From a cyanobacterium PCC 7702 (GTDB taxonomy: Bacteria > Cyanobacteriota > Cyanobacteriia > Cyanobacteriales > Nostocaceae), in contig KB235926.1 of NCBI GenBank assembly GCA_000332255.1, positions 4,121,018 to 4,185,017 on the forward strand: a DNA stretch of 64,000 bases, in the 5' to 3' direction. The position numbers and the translations under genes were made by a program. The first letter of the stretch is position 1, and each line of letters opens with the position of its first letter. Shown in pieces: positions 1 to 9,705 of the stretch. Below the pieces are notes generated by a model that worked only from the letters and a program-made list of their open reading frames with translations, was not told where the DNA came from and did no database searches.

Positions 1-190
1 CGATCCGCTGTTGCGCTGCTGCCGAAATCTTCCGCTCCAGCCAAACAGAGGTCAGCACTCCCACCGTAGCAGCAACGATCATCAGGATCATCGGCACCGG
101 CATCCAAATTGCTTTGGCTAGATCGCTTGGCAGTCCCAAATCCATGAGGGATTTAATGAAATTTCCTTGCAGGTCAATTCCTGAATTCAT
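1..190 (-). CDS. ndhA: NAD(P)H-quinone oxidoreductase subunit 1 (NdhA), N-terminal part
   Basis: Membrane subunit of the cyanobacterial NDH-1 complex (NuoH family), which passes electrons to plastoquinone in the thylakoid membrane. Only the first 63 codons are here; the gene continues past base 1. Reading the minus strand from the ATG at 190-188 gives [15 protein letters not shown], then a hydrophobic segment ([20 protein letters not shown]), then [14 protein letters not shown], the highly conserved first-loop signature of NuoH/NdhA. The gene lies downstream of gltA on the same strand, an arrangement I know from other cyanobacteria, where ndhI, ndhG and ndhE follow. The call rests on motif recognition and is firm. 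Confidence 0.93.
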   Translation of the reverse strand, partial: MNSGIDLQGNFIKSLMDLGLPSDLAKAIWMPVPMILMIVAATVGVLTSVWLERKISAAAQQRI

Positions 191-551
191 GTTTGTTGCT
201 TGTCAAGTCCACTTAAGGCTCAAATCTGAACTGAATAAAGCCCTCAGAAGGGGCGTTTGCATTCGTTGTTTATTTGTAGCAGCTTTCCCTGTTATTGCTG
301 TTTGCGTGTTAGTAATTGTAAGTTTATTGTTCTGCTATCTCTGCTCATAGCGGGCAAAATTTCCAAGTTAATTACAATTCTCATGCCTAGTATATCGTCG
401 GATGAGTTACGTCCTGAAAGTTTGCATGAGAATTTCTACTTATGGTAGTGATTGAAATTTGCTAATTTCCGCAGGAAAAAGGGAAAAGTGGGATTGTTCC
501 CTTTCCCCTTTTGTTTACTGTTTTGCAATTCTCAATCTTTGGTATTTGCTC
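191..551. other. gltA-ndhA intergenic region
   Basis: This stretch separates gltA from ndhA, both on the minus strand. It holds a terminator-like hairpin close to the gltA stop and presumably the ndhA promoter and leader. The open frames crossing it are short, have no recognisable protein features and look like chance. No repeat was seen. Confidence 0.6.
475..513 (-). terminator. Probable terminator of gltA
   Basis: On the minus strand, about 40 bases after the gltA stop, an A/G-rich arm (AAAAGGGGAAAGGGA) can pair with a T/C-rich arm (TCCCACTTTTCCCTTTT) across a loop of about four bases, with a few mismatches, and ends in a short T run. It fits an intrinsic terminator, although the stem is imperfect. 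Confidence 0.45.
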
Positions 552-1688
552 CTAACGTTGGTCGATAGGAACGTAAGCAATATTATGCCGACCGTTATAA
601 ACCTGGGTAGGGCGAAAAATTCGATTTTCTGCCAGCTGCTCTTTCCAATGCGCGAGCCAACCTGCGACACGGGCGATCGCAAATATTGGTGTGAATAAGT
701 CGGTGGGAATACCCAACTTTCTGTACACCAGACCAGAATAAAAGTCGACATTGGGATAAATGCCTTTTTGACCTAACTTTTCCTCTACTACCCGCTCCAA
801 TTCCAAGGCAATGTCATAGTATTTGTCATGCCCGAATTTGGCAAACAATTTTTCTGCTAGCTGTTGTAAAATCGTTGCTCTTGGGTCTTTGACTTTATAG
901 ACGCGATGTCCAAAGCCCATGATTTTGGCTTTGCGTTGCAGACAATCTTCTATATACGGGCGCACGTTCTCTACGCAGCCAATTTCTTCCAACATTGCAA
1001 TCACTTCTTCATTTGCTCCTCCGTGTAGTGGTCCTCCCAGGGTACCAACTGCGCTGGCTACCACCGCATAGGGATCGGTCAAGGTAGAGGCCGTCACTCT
1101 CGCACTAAAAGTGGAGGCGTTCATTGTATGTTCTGCATGTAATATCAAGCAGACATCAAAAATCCGGGCCGCTAGAGGATCCGGTTCTTTTTCGCTCAGC
1201 ATGTATAAAAAGTTAGCGGCATAGTCCAAATTGTCGTTGGGACGTACGGGGTCGTTACCTTTTCGCATCAATTGAAACGCCGCCACCATCGTGGGAATAG
1301 TTGCTAGCAAACGAACTACTGCATCCCGGATGTAAGCGGGATTATCTAGATCGCGGCGCGAATAAAACAAGCCTAAAGCAGCAGCAGAGGCTTGCAGAGC
1401 ATCCATTGGGTGACCGCTTTCTGGAAAACATTTCATCATGTCGCGAATTCGGTATTTAATTCGCCTGTGATGGAGAATTTCGTCTTCAAATGCTGCTAAT
1501 TCTTCTGCTGTCGGCAATTCACCCCAGATCAAAAGATAAGCAGTTTCCAGAAAAGTACTTTTTTGCGCTAGTTCTTCGATCCGGATGCCACGATATTCTA
1601 GTATTCCTTTTTGTCCGTCAACGTAGCTGATACTAGATTGGGCAGCAGGAATGCCTTCCAAACCAGGCTTGTATTCGCACACCATCAT
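552..1688 (-). CDS. gltA: Citrate synthase
   Basis: Condenses acetyl-CoA and oxaloacetate to citrate, the entry step of the TCA branch that supplies 2-oxoglutarate for nitrogen assimilation. The 378-residue protein matches the short type I-like bacterial class. Family signatures in order are HAEHTMNASTFSARV (catalytic His region), GGPLHGGANE, and GFGHRVYKVKDPRA with the substrate-binding His/Arg, followed by a C-terminal PNVDFYSG. The start is the ATG pair at 1688; the second ATG, one codon in, is equally possible. ndhA follows on the same strand and sixA lies upstream. Nothing looks damaged. Confidence 0.96.
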   Translation of the reverse strand: MMVCEYKPGLEGIPAAQSSISYVDGQKGILEYRGIRIEELAQKSTFLETAYLLIWGELPTAEELAAFEDEILHHRRIKYRIRDMMKCFPESGHPMDALQASAAALGLFYSRRDLDNPAYIRDAVVRLLATIPTMVAAFQLMRKGNDPVRPNDNLDYAANFLYMLSEKEPDPLAARIFDVCLILHAEHTMNASTFSARVTASTLTDPYAVVASAVGTLGGPLHGGANEEVIAMLEEIGCVENVRPYIEDCLQRKAKIMGFGHRVYKVKDPRATILQQLAEKLFAKFGHDKYYDIALELERVVEEKLGQKGIYPNVDFYSGLVYRKLGIPTDLFTPIFAIARVAGWLAHWKEQLAENRIFRPTQVYNGRHNIAYVPIDQR

Positions 1689-1799
1689 GGCAACACCATC
1701 TGTTTTTAAAGATTTGTTCAGGCTAACTTACCAGAAATTATTGTCGCCATAACAGTATCCATGCTCGCACAAATTCTGGACTGAACTGTGGAAAAACTG

Positions 1800-2297
1800 T
1801 TAAAGCAAGTATTTGGGTGGTGTCAACCAAAACATCTGACTACGACCCAAAGCAGAGCCTGTTTCTGGTACCCTTAACCCGATCATACCTGCTTTTTTTA
1901 ACACAAGGCGTTCCTTGGCTTCCCCCCAAAGCAGAATTTCTGCCCAATTACTCAAGCAAGGTTCGTGTCCTACCAGTGCTAATCGAGTGTTGGATGCAAA
2001 CTTTCTAGGTTCGAACCAATCCTCCCACCAGTTAAAAATGCGATCGCCCGGAGGAGCAAGGTATGCGCATTCCTCTAGTTGAGAAGCCAATCCAGCTGCT
2101 ATGAGGATATCTGCTGTTTGGCGAGCTCGTACTAAGGGACTGGTAATTATTAAATCAAAGCTCAAACCCAGCTTTTTCAATCGCTGGGCAATTTTTTCAG
2201 TTTTTTGCCTTCCTTCCTTGGTCAGACGCCTTTGTTCGTCTTTGATGCGATCTGATGCCTGTTCGGCGATACCATGGCGAATTAAATACAGTTCCAC
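1800..2297 (-). CDS. sixA: Phosphohistidine phosphatase SixA-like
   Basis: Small histidine-phosphatase-superfamily protein (165 residues) of the SixA type, which removes phosphate from phosphohistidine in phosphorelay or PTS-like proteins. The N-terminal LIRHGIAEQ carries the catalytic RHG. SPLVRARQTADIL is the second conserved Arg region, and LVGHEPCLSNW supplies the second catalytic His. No signal peptide is seen, so it should be cytosolic. It lies between gltA and the DHH phosphoesterase, all on the minus strand but with gaps of about 90-110 bases, so co-transcription is possible but not shown. The true substrate is unknown. Confidence 0.88.
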   Translation of the reverse strand: MELYLIRHGIAEQASDRIKDEQRRLTKEGRQKTEKIAQRLKKLGLSFDLIITSPLVRARQTADILIAAGLASQLEECAYLAPPGDRIFNWWEDWFEPRKFASNTRLALVGHEPCLSNWAEILLWGEAKERLVLKKAGMIGLRVPETGSALGRSQMFWLTPPKYLL

Positions 2298-2389
2298 GAC
2301 TTTATTGTTTTCAATTTCAGATTGGAAATTGCTATCGAGCAGTACGTAGAAAGCAAGCTTTCTTCCCCAAGCAACTCATCAGCACAAGC

Positions 2390-3694
2390 CTATTCTGGTT
2401 GAATCGGGTTGTCCCTGGGGTTGACCAATCTTAGCAGTTTCTGCTTGATTTGAGCATCAAAGACCTCCCATTTCATTTTTGCATACGCAGAATTTTCGTT
2501 GCCGCCGGAAAGAAAACCCATCGGAATTTCAAAACCACCAGCACTTGTGCGCCCACCACCAAAAAATCGCCCGCTGCTGTCTTGTCCAAAGGCTTCTTTG
2601 ATAAATTCGTCCGGGTCGAGGGTAAGTTTGGTGGTTCTTAAAGAACCAATGACCACTTCTAATTCATCGTCTTCGTCGTGAACAATTCCGTATACTACAG
2701 CTGTGTGTACGTTTTCTTCCGTTACCAGAAAATCTGCTGCTTGGGGAATGGCGTCCCGGTCGTCATAGCGCAGATAGCCAACACCAGCAATGGAAAAGTT
2801 ATTTTGCACGATGCGATTTTTGAGCGATCGCTCGATCACATCCATCACTCGCTTGGAACGGGTTGCCTGCAGTATGGCGCTCAGCAACTGGGCATCATAA
2901 AATCGACTCAAATAAGCTGCTGCCAAAAAATCTTCTTCTTTTGCCTGCATGAGCAGATTTGTATCAGACCGCAAACCATGCATTAAGGCAGTTGCGCACT
3001 TCACGTGTTGGTTGATACTGCTGTCTAAAGGTAGCAATCCTGTCTGCAAATACTGAGTCAAGATTGTTGCTGTCGCTCTTACGCCCGGACGCACGTCCAC
3101 AAACTCTGATTTTAAGTCGCCCTGCAAACTGTGATGGTCGATAACCGCTATTAAAGGAATCCCTGCCTCTTGTACTACCGGTACCAACTGAGAAGTTGTT
3201 CCCTGGTTATCTATTAATACAAAACCTTGATAGGAGGACCAATCTTTACTTTTGAGATTCTGCAGGGGACAACGTTGAGCTGGCAGGCCAGTCAGTTTAA
3301 CCAAGGCAATATTTTCTTGATGACTGAGCGCACCAGCATAGATGATCTCGCATTTTATATCATACTGCTGGGCAATTAATTGATATGCCCAAGCAGAAGA
3401 AAGAGCATCTGGATCTGGAAAATCCTGTAGAATTACAAGCTGGCGCTCTTGCCTGTGTGTAAGCAGAACCTGACGCAGTTCTTCTGACTTTTGTGCTGAT
3501 AGGGAATTCACCCGCTGCGCAGCTGCACAATAGTTGTTTACTTCATTTGTCAGTGCTATTGCAGATTGGTTAGAGCGCGGAGCTTCCAATGGTTCTCGCT
3601 CGACTTCTCCTTCTTCTGGAATTGGTTCTGGAGTCGGAGGATCTGTCGTCAACGGTAATCTCTCAAGCTGAGTAAGGGAAGAATTCAACTGCAT
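2390..3694 (-). CDS. DHH/DHHA1 family phosphoesterase (NrnA-like)
   Basis: Manganese-dependent phosphoesterase of the DHH family, 434 residues. After an acidic, proline-rich N-terminal stretch (about residues 15-45) comes a RecJ-like fold with the metal motifs DFPDPDALSSAWA (DPDA variant of the usual DxD), FVLIDNQG and VIDHHSL (the DHH motif). The C-terminal DHHA1 region ends with the glycine-rich SGRFFGGGRTSAGGFEIPMG. Relatives act on short oligoribonucleotides, pAp or cyclic dinucleotides; which of these applies cannot be read from sequence. The start is the ATG at 3694. It is a single-gene unit as far as spacing shows. Confidence 0.85.
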   Translation of the reverse strand: MQLNSSLTQLERLPLTTDPPTPEPIPEEGEVEREPLEAPRSNQSAIALTNEVNNYCAAAQRVNSLSAQKSEELRQVLLTHRQERQLVILQDFPDPDALSSAWAYQLIAQQYDIKCEIIYAGALSHQENIALVKLTGLPAQRCPLQNLKSKDWSSYQGFVLIDNQGTTSQLVPVVQEAGIPLIAVIDHHSLQGDLKSEFVDVRPGVRATATILTQYLQTGLLPLDSSINQHVKCATALMHGLRSDTNLLMQAKEEDFLAAAYLSRFYDAQLLSAILQATRSKRVMDVIERSLKNRIVQNNFSIAGVGYLRYDDRDAIPQAADFLVTEENVHTAVVYGIVHDEDDELEVVIGSLRTTKLTLDPDEFIKEAFGQDSSGRFFGGGRTSAGGFEIPMGFLSGGNENSAYAKMKWEVFDAQIKQKLLRLVNPRDNPIQPE

Positions 3695-4139
3695 AGGATA
3701 CTTAATCTTACGTGTGTGGAACTAGCATTAATTTCAAGAGAAAACTACAACCAGCAGTTTACTGATTTAGCCACACACCTCGATCTTCGCAAAAATATAA
3801 AAACGTGGGAATATATATGTCGGTGTATTTCTTGTCTGTTAATTTATTATTAATTATTTCCAAGGTTGCATCCACTCGGTTCCAGCTAGCTAGCTGCCTA
3901 AATTAGATACTTCAAGCATTAATCAAGCACTTTTGTTGTCTTTTTGCCAATTTACCTTTTTTTGAGGAAAATTAAACATAACTTTCCCACTCCCTAGTCG
4001 CAAACTAAGTTTCTACCGACAAGGTTGCGGTCTAAAAAATCTGCAACTTTTCTGCTTGCAGATGAACTTTTGTTGTAAAATATAGGCGAACAGCTAATAA
4101 CTATTTTTCTCGATATCGCCTTTTGCCTTCTACAAAAGG
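3695..4139. other. Intergenic region upstream of the DHH phosphoesterase
   Basis: AT-rich non-coding stretch between two minus-strand genes. It should contain the promoter of the DHH gene. A 7-bp perfect hairpin (CCTTTTG/CAAAAGG, 4119-4139) sits directly at the end of the HNH gene but has no T run after it in either direction. An AGCTAGCTAGCT run occurs near 3887. No gene recognised. Confidence 0.5.
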
Positions 4140-4637
4140 TCAAAGCCCTATAACATACTTTTGCCATTCTTGGTGAGAACCACTTTTGAGATGTTTGCTG
4201 ACCTCAAAGTAAAGACTGCTGTAGGGTTGGCGAGGAGGATGGCGCAAGGTCATGTGTGCTTCGTAAGGAGTACGATTTCCCTTTTTAACATTGCAGCGGA
4301 CGCAAGCTGTGACAATATTTTCCCAAGTATCTCCTCCGCCCCGCGATCGCGGTATAACATGGTCTAAAGTCAATTCGTCCCCTGTATAACCGCAGTATTG
4401 ACACGTATGCCCGTCTCGGTGCAGTATATTTCGGCGCGTGAGAGGAATTTCTTTGTAAGGTACCCGCACATAATAGCGTAACCTAATCACGGTTGGAAGC
4501 GGAAATTCAGCGTAAAGGAACTTACCGTTGTGTTCAACGCGCTCCGCTTTGCCCTTAATCAACAAAACTGCAGCGCGACGCCAGCTCGTTATATTGAGCG
4601 GTTCGTAAGAGGCGTTTAAGACTAAAACCTTCCCCAT
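4140..4637 (-). CDS. HNH endonuclease family protein
   Basis: Small HNH-domain protein of 165 residues, of a type widely conserved as a single-copy gene in cyanobacteria. The N-terminal half begins VLVLNASYEPLNITSWRRA, typical of this group. The HNH domain holds CQYCG and CVRCN (zinc-binding Cys pairs) around LTLDHVIPRSRGGGDTWEN, which contains the catalytic His, and an Asn a few residues on. Its cellular role is not established. It is not next to a restriction methylase or phage gene here, so it is unlikely to be part of a mobile or restriction cassette. The start is an ATG at 4637. Confidence 0.87.
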   Translation of the reverse strand: MGKVLVLNASYEPLNITSWRRAAVLLIKGKAERVEHNGKFLYAEFPLPTVIRLRYYVRVPYKEIPLTRRNILHRDGHTCQYCGYTGDELTLDHVIPRSRGGGDTWENIVTACVRCNVKKGNRTPYEAHMTLRHPPRQPYSSLYFEVSKHLKSGSHQEWQKYVIGL

Positions 4638-5090
4638 TGATAATCGCTCAGGCCTTTTTATTTCACATATATTAACACAAATATTACCAACTGAGGCTAT
4701 GAAAATAAATTATACTTTAGCTTTCATGGGAAAACGAAATTATTCAATGGTAAATTTCAGCAATCTTTGAAATCGACTGCCAAAATCAGCAAATCAGAAA
4801 CAAAATAGCTGGGAAATTTCTTGTGCAACATCACAAGAACTAACAGTATTTTTTGGCTCACAAATGTCACAAACGCCAGCGGAAAACGGTAGCATTTTTA
4901 TTAAAAATTATTAATATTAGCGATTAGGTACTGCATTACGAATTTAACCACTTACTAGCTTGATAAATTGAGCTGCCTAATCGTGTTTACCGAGATAATT
5001 GCTTTACTGGATCATGGAAGGTTAAACTTCCAGATGATTCCAAATAACCTGGAAGTACATCAAAAAGTGGTGTGTAAGGAGTCAGCCAAG
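4638..5090. other. Divergent intergenic region, HNH gene / alr
   Basis: Between the divergently transcribed HNH gene and alr, and must hold both promoters. It is AT-rich. The plus-strand frame continues open upstream of alr to 4968, but that extension has no alanine-racemase similarity and a better start with an RBS exists at 5091. No RNA gene or repeat was recognised. Confidence 0.5.
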
Positions 5091-6275
5091 ATGTTAAGTC
5101 GCGAGCAAGGTTCGGGTGTTGCTGCTCAACAGTGTGATACATACGCCTGGTTTTCGCAACGTGCTTGGGTAGAAATAGATTTAACAGCGTTATCGCACAA
5201 CGTTCAACAGTTGCGGCGGTTGCTGTCACCGCATACCCAGCTGATGGCGGTAGTGAAAGCAGACGCCTACGGACACGGAGCTGTTACGGTTGCTCAAACA
5301 GTTTTGCAATCAGGAGCTAGTTGGCTTGGTGTTGCCACAGTTCCAGAGGGAATTCAATTACGAGAGGCAGGCATTAAAGCTCCGATTTTGATTTTAGGTG
5401 CCACCCACACTCCAGAGCAAATTCATGCCATTGCTCATTGGAAGCTTCAACCGACAATGTGCAGTCCCAAGCAGGCTTTGATATTTTCCGATACCTTAGA
5501 AGCGATGAACCACAACAGTCCCCTACCCGTACACATTAAATTGGATACGGGAATGTCTCGCTTGGGAACAGATTGGCAGCAAGGAGCAGAGTTCGTGCAA
5601 TTGGTGCAGCGGTTACCCCATCTGCAGATAGCTAGTATTTATTCGCACTTGGCAACAGCAGACAGTCCCGACCCCACTGTGATGAACCTGCAAAATCAAA
5701 GATTTTGCCAAGCGATCGCCCAAATTAAAGCCTTGGGTATCAAACCTCCTTGTTTGCATTTGGCAAACTCTGCTGCCACTTTGAGCAATAAAGCACTGCA
5801 CTACGATATGGTACGGGTGGGTTTAGCTATTTACGGACTTTACCCTGCAGCTCACTTGCGGTCAAGCATTGATCTTCAACCAGTTTTACAAGTAAAAGCA
5901 AGGGTAACGCAAGTCAAAACCATTGCCGCTGGAACCGGTGTTAGCTACGGTCATCAATTTGTGGCTCCTTGCGAACTTCGCATCGCCGTTGTCGGAATTG
6001 GTTACGCCGATGGCGTACCGCGCAATCTTTCCAATCACATGCAAGTATTAGTCCGCGGTCAAAAAGTAGCGCAAATTGGTGCTATTACCATGGACCAGCT
6101 GATGCTGGATGTTAGTTCCATACCAGATTTACAAGAAGGCGAAGTTGTAACTTTATTAGGACAGCAGGGACAACAGCAAATCTCTGCTGACGATTGGGCA
6201 AATCAGTTAAATACTATTTCCTGGGAAATTCTTTGCGGATTTAAGCATCGTTTACCTCGCGTTGCTGTGATGTAA
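5091..6275 (+). CDS. alr: Alanine racemase
   Basis: PLP enzyme that makes D-alanine from L-alanine for peptidoglycan. Signatures in order: WVEIDLTALSHNVQQLR at the N terminus, AVVKADAYGHGAV with the PLP Lys, HIKLDTGMSRLG, and in the C-terminal beta domain VSYGHQFVAP, with the catalytic Tyr, and IGYADGVPRNLS. The length from this start is 394 residues, typical of the family. I chose the ATG at 5091 because AAGGAG (5076-5081) lies nine bases upstream; the longer reading from 4968 adds 41 residues with no family resemblance. tRNA-Leu follows 75 bases later. Confidence 0.95.
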   Translation: MLSREQGSGVAAQQCDTYAWFSQRAWVEIDLTALSHNVQQLRRLLSPHTQLMAVVKADAYGHGAVTVAQTVLQSGASWLGVATVPEGIQLREAGIKAPILILGATHTPEQIHAIAHWKLQPTMCSPKQALIFSDTLEAMNHNSPLPVHIKLDTGMSRLGTDWQQGAEFVQLVQRLPHLQIASIYSHLATADSPDPTVMNLQNQRFCQAIAQIKALGIKPPCLHLANSAATLSNKALHYDMVRVGLAIYGLYPAAHLRSSIDLQPVLQVKARVTQVKTIAAGTGVSYGHQFVAPCELRIAVVGIGYADGVPRNLSNHMQVLVRGQKVAQIGAITMDQLMLDVSSIPDLQEGEVVTLLGQQGQQQISADDWANQLNTISWEILCGFKHRLPRVAVM

Positions 6276-6350
6276 GAAACAGTAATTTTTAACTCCTTAT
6301 TTAGGTACTGGTAGAAAAAGATTTGTTATGATATAGTAGTAGATTGTGAC

Positions 6351-6432
6351 GCGGATGTGGCGGAATTGGTAGACGCGCTAGATTTAGGTTCTAGTTCCGT
6401 AAGGAGTGAAGGTTCGAGTCCTTTCATCCGCA
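6351..6432 (+). tRNA. tRNA-Leu (anticodon UAG)
   Basis: Folds as a cloverleaf with a long variable arm. The acceptor stem is GCGGATG/CATCCGC and the discriminator base is A. The anticodon stem is CTAGA/TCTAG with loop TTTAGGT, placing TAG as anticodon. The T arm contains GGTTCGAGTCC. The 3' CCA is not encoded. The extended variable region is as expected for a class II tRNA. Confidence 0.96.
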
Positions 6433-6502
6433 TCAAAAGCAAAGCTCCCAGTACTTGCCGTGCACTAGGGGCTTGATGCTTGTAGTTTAACCGTGTTAGG
6501 AG

Positions 6503-9379
6503 TTAAAATTCTCCTGCTAAGGCGGCAACGCACCGATCGCAAATCAGAGGATGGGCTGGGTTTTTCCCTACGTAAATGGAGTAGTTCCAGCAGCGATCGC
6601 ATTTTTGTCCTTCTGCATTCACTACACCAATTTCCCACCTATCTGTTTGCAGGCTATATTTTAATTCGTGCAGTTTTTCTGATGTGTCCGATATCTCTGC
6701 TTGGGAAGTAATAAATAAATAGCACAGCTTGTCCACACCATTGTTGCTTTCAGTGTCGAGGGACTTGACAAAAGCGCGCAATTGTTCATCTTTGATGTGG
6801 AGAATAACTTTTGCTTCCAAAGAAGAACCGATGGTTTTTTCGACTCTGGCTTTTTCTAAGACTTTATTTACATCTGTGCGGATGTCTCGTAATTGTTGCC
6901 AGAAAATTGCTAATTCTGGATTGTGCCACTTCGGGTTTAGCTGTACCCAACCAGATTCAAACACAGATTTGTAGGGTGTTTTGTAGGGTAGGTATTGCCA
7001 GATATCTTCAGCCATGTGACAAAGGACGGGTGCGATCGCTTTGGCTAAATTTTCCAGAGCAATCCACAGTACTGTTTGACAGCTGCGACGTCGAAACGCT
7101 TTTGGCGCGCTGATATACAGCCTGTCTTTGGCAATATCCAAATAGAAATTGGATAAATCTACCACACAGAAATTCTGCACCGTTTGGAAAAAGCGGGAGA
7201 ATTGGAAGCTATCGAAAGCTTCAGTTACTTCTTGAAATACTTCCGTGATTCGGTGCAGCATATACCGGTCAAGTTGTGGTAATTGCTCGAAAGCTACTGT
7301 ATCTTTTTCGGGGTTGAAATCGTGCAAATTACCCAACAAGAACCGGGCTGTATTGCGAATTTTGTTTCTGATGTCTGTTAGTTGTTTGAGGATATTTTTA
7401 CCCAAGGGTACATCCGAGGTGTAATCTACCGAAGAAACCCACAACCGCAATATATCTGCGCCATAAGCTGGTTCTTCTTTTTGGTTTTTCCCACCTGCGA
7501 TGACAACTTTAGGATCGATGGCGTTTCCTAAAGACTTACTTTGTTTGCGTCCTTGTTCGTCCAGGATGAAGCCGTGGGTTAGAACTGTTTTGTAGGGGGC
7601 AATTCCGTTAACGGCGACGCTGGTGAGCAAGCTAGACTGAAACCAACCGCGATGTTGATCTGAACCTTCCAAGTACATATCTGCTGGATAGCGTAGTTCC
7701 GGACGTTGCTTGAGTACCGCAGCCCAGGAGGAGCCAGAGTCAAACCACACATCCATCGTGTCCGTACCTTTACGGTAGGTGCGACCATTGTGGCGGTATT
7801 TTTCTGGCAATAATTCTGTCACCGGAAGTTCCCACCAGGCATCGGAACCTTTTTTAGCAATAATTGCTTGCACGTGGGCGATTGTTTCTTCATTGAGTAG
7901 TGGTTCGTTGGTTTCTTCGTCGTAGAAGACTGGGATCGGTACGCCCCAACTGCGCTGGCGAGATATGCACCAATCCGTGCGTTCGGCGACCATGGGTGTA
8001 ATGCGGTTTTCTCCTTGGGGGGGAATCCATTTAATGTTCGCGATCGCTTTTAAGGCTGCTTCTCGAAATCCTTCTACAGAAGCAAACCACTGTTCTGTCG
8101 CCCGGAAAATGGTGGGTTTTTTCGTCCGCCAGTCGTAGGGATACTTGTGGACATAGGGTTCTTCCTTTAATAACGAACCTGCTTCTTTTAAGGCATCAAT
8201 TACAGCTCGATTGCCATCACCGAGCACGTTTAACCCCGCAAACTGTCCAGCTTCTGGAGTAAAGTTGCCATAGTCATCAACCGGTGCCAGGATCGGTAAC
8301 CCGTAGCGCTGCCCAACTATGTAATCTTCTTGACCGTGACCCGGTGCTGTGTGCACCAAGCCAGTACCTGATTCCGTTGTCACGTAGTCGCCGCCGATAA
8401 CAATTGGGCTTTCTCGTCCGTACAGGGGATGTCGGTAAGATGAATGTTCTAATTGTTTCCCTTTGAGTGTGGATTTAACAGTTAATGTAGTTTGCAGGGT
8501 ACTGGAGAGACGTTCTACCAAATCAGCAGCAACCAGCAGGTATTGAAATTTCACACCTGGTGGGGGAGAACCGACTTCCACCACTGCATACTCTAGCTCT
8601 GGATTAACTGCGACTGCTAAGTTTCCTGGAATTGTCCAAGGTGTGGTTGTCCAGATAGCAACGCCCAAGTTTGACGCATAAGGTGCTAGTGCCACTTTGG
8701 CAGCTGCTGCAAGGTTGGCGATGGGAAATGCAGCATAGATACTGCAAGAAGTGTGTCCTTCTGGATATTCCAGCTCTGCTTCTGCTAAAGCTGTTTGGGA
8801 ACTGGGACTCCAGTGCACCGGTTTCAAGCCTCGGTATATGTAACCTTTTAACACCATTTGTCCGAAAACACCGATTTGTGCTGCTTCGTATTCCGGTGCT
8901 AGCGTTAGGTAAGGATGTTCCCAATCACCCCAAACTCCGTAGCTTTTGAAACTTTCACGTTGTTCTTCTACTGCTTTGAGGGCAAACTCTTTAGCTTTTT
9001 GCCGTAGTTGCAAAGTTGTCAAGTTTTGCCGTTCAGCGGGCTTCATGTTCTGTAAGACTTTCAGTTCAATAGGCAAACCGTGACAGTCCCAACCAGGGAC
9101 GTAGCGAACTTTGCGTCCTCGTAGCAGTTGGTAGCGGTTGATAATATCTTTGAGAATTTTATTTAAAGCATGACCGAGATGTAGAGAGCCGTTTGCATAG
9201 GGCGGACCATCATGCAATACGAATAGATCGCCTGGATTGTTTTCAGACAGGCGAGAGTAAATTTTATTCTCTTGCCAAAATTTTTGAATTTCGGGTTCGC
9301 GCTTAATAGCGTTGGCCCGCATATCAAAGTTAGTTTTGGGCAGGTTGACTGTATCTTTGTAGCTTCCAGTTTCTGTCAC
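6503..9379 (-). CDS. ileS: Isoleucine-tRNA ligase
   Basis: Class I aminoacyl-tRNA synthetase charging tRNA-Ile. The HIGH-type motif is PYANGSLHLGHALNK, the editing (CP1) domain contains TTTPWTIPGNLAV and GTGLVHTAPGHG, and the second ATP-binding motif is KQSKSLGNAIDP (KMSKS type). The C terminus carries a zinc-finger-like CDRCWNY...CDRC module, as in bacterial IleS. I prefer the GTG at 9379, which begins TETGSYKDTVNLPKTNFDMR, the usual cyanobacterial N terminus, giving 958 residues. The frame stays open to an ATG at 9442, but the extra 21 residues look non-coding. It runs convergently towards tRNA-Leu. Confidence 0.96.
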   Translation of the reverse strand: MTETGSYKDTVNLPKTNFDMRANAIKREPEIQKFWQENKIYSRLSENNPGDLFVLHDGPPYANGSLHLGHALNKILKDIINRYQLLRGRKVRYVPGWDCHGLPIELKVLQNMKPAERQNLTTLQLRQKAKEFALKAVEEQRESFKSYGVWGDWEHPYLTLAPEYEAAQIGVFGQMVLKGYIYRGLKPVHWSPSSQTALAEAELEYPEGHTSCSIYAAFPIANLAAAAKVALAPYASNLGVAIWTTTPWTIPGNLAVAVNPELEYAVVEVGSPPPGVKFQYLLVAADLVERLSSTLQTTLTVKSTLKGKQLEHSSYRHPLYGRESPIVIGGDYVTTESGTGLVHTAPGHGQEDYIVGQRYGLPILAPVDDYGNFTPEAGQFAGLNVLGDGNRAVIDALKEAGSLLKEEPYVHKYPYDWRTKKPTIFRATEQWFASVEGFREAALKAIANIKWIPPQGENRITPMVAERTDWCISRQRSWGVPIPVFYDEETNEPLLNEETIAHVQAIIAKKGSDAWWELPVTELLPEKYRHNGRTYRKGTDTMDVWFDSGSSWAAVLKQRPELRYPADMYLEGSDQHRGWFQSSLLTSVAVNGIAPYKTVLTHGFILDEQGRKQSKSLGNAIDPKVVIAGGKNQKEEPAYGADILRLWVSSVDYTSDVPLGKNILKQLTDIRNKIRNTARFLLGNLHDFNPEKDTVAFEQLPQLDRYMLHRITEVFQEVTEAFDSFQFSRFFQTVQNFCVVDLSNFYLDIAKDRLYISAPKAFRRRSCQTVLWIALENLAKAIAPVLCHMAEDIWQYLPYKTPYKSVFESGWVQLNPKWHNPELAIFWQQLRDIRTDVNKVLEKARVEKTIGSSLEAKVILHIKDEQLRAFVKSLDTESNNGVDKLCYLFITSQAEISDTSEKLHELKYSLQTDRWEIGVVNAEGQKCDRCWNYSIYVGKNPAHPLICDRCVAALAGEF

Positions 9380-9705
9380 AGCTTCATGCCTGAGTTCGCA
9401 GCAAAGTATGTTCCAATAATTATAGAATCCCGCTGCCCACAACGGCTAACCAGTAGTTGTTCAATATCGTTTTTGCTCCACCTCAACTAATGTGTCCACC
9501 CTTTTGGGCTAGTATAAAGAACTGCTCAAAGATGGACAATTACCTCCGGTGGTACGCCAGGCGATCGCCTACCGTTCTACCTCGAGCTTTTTGGCACCAG
9601 GAGTAACAACGCACAACCATTTGCAGTTTGGCTTTTTCAGGTATATTTTAAACTTAACATGACCAAATTTACTGAATTGCAGCCCCTGGTCAAGCAACAC
9701 TGGTT

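Noticed and set aside
2005-2025. T-arm-like GGTTCGAACC in sixA as part of a tRNA
   Set aside because: No matching acceptor, D or anticodon arms nearby, and it lies within a conserved coding frame.
4119-4139. Hairpin at the end of the HNH gene as a terminator
   Set aside because: Perfect 7-bp stem but no T run after it in either direction.
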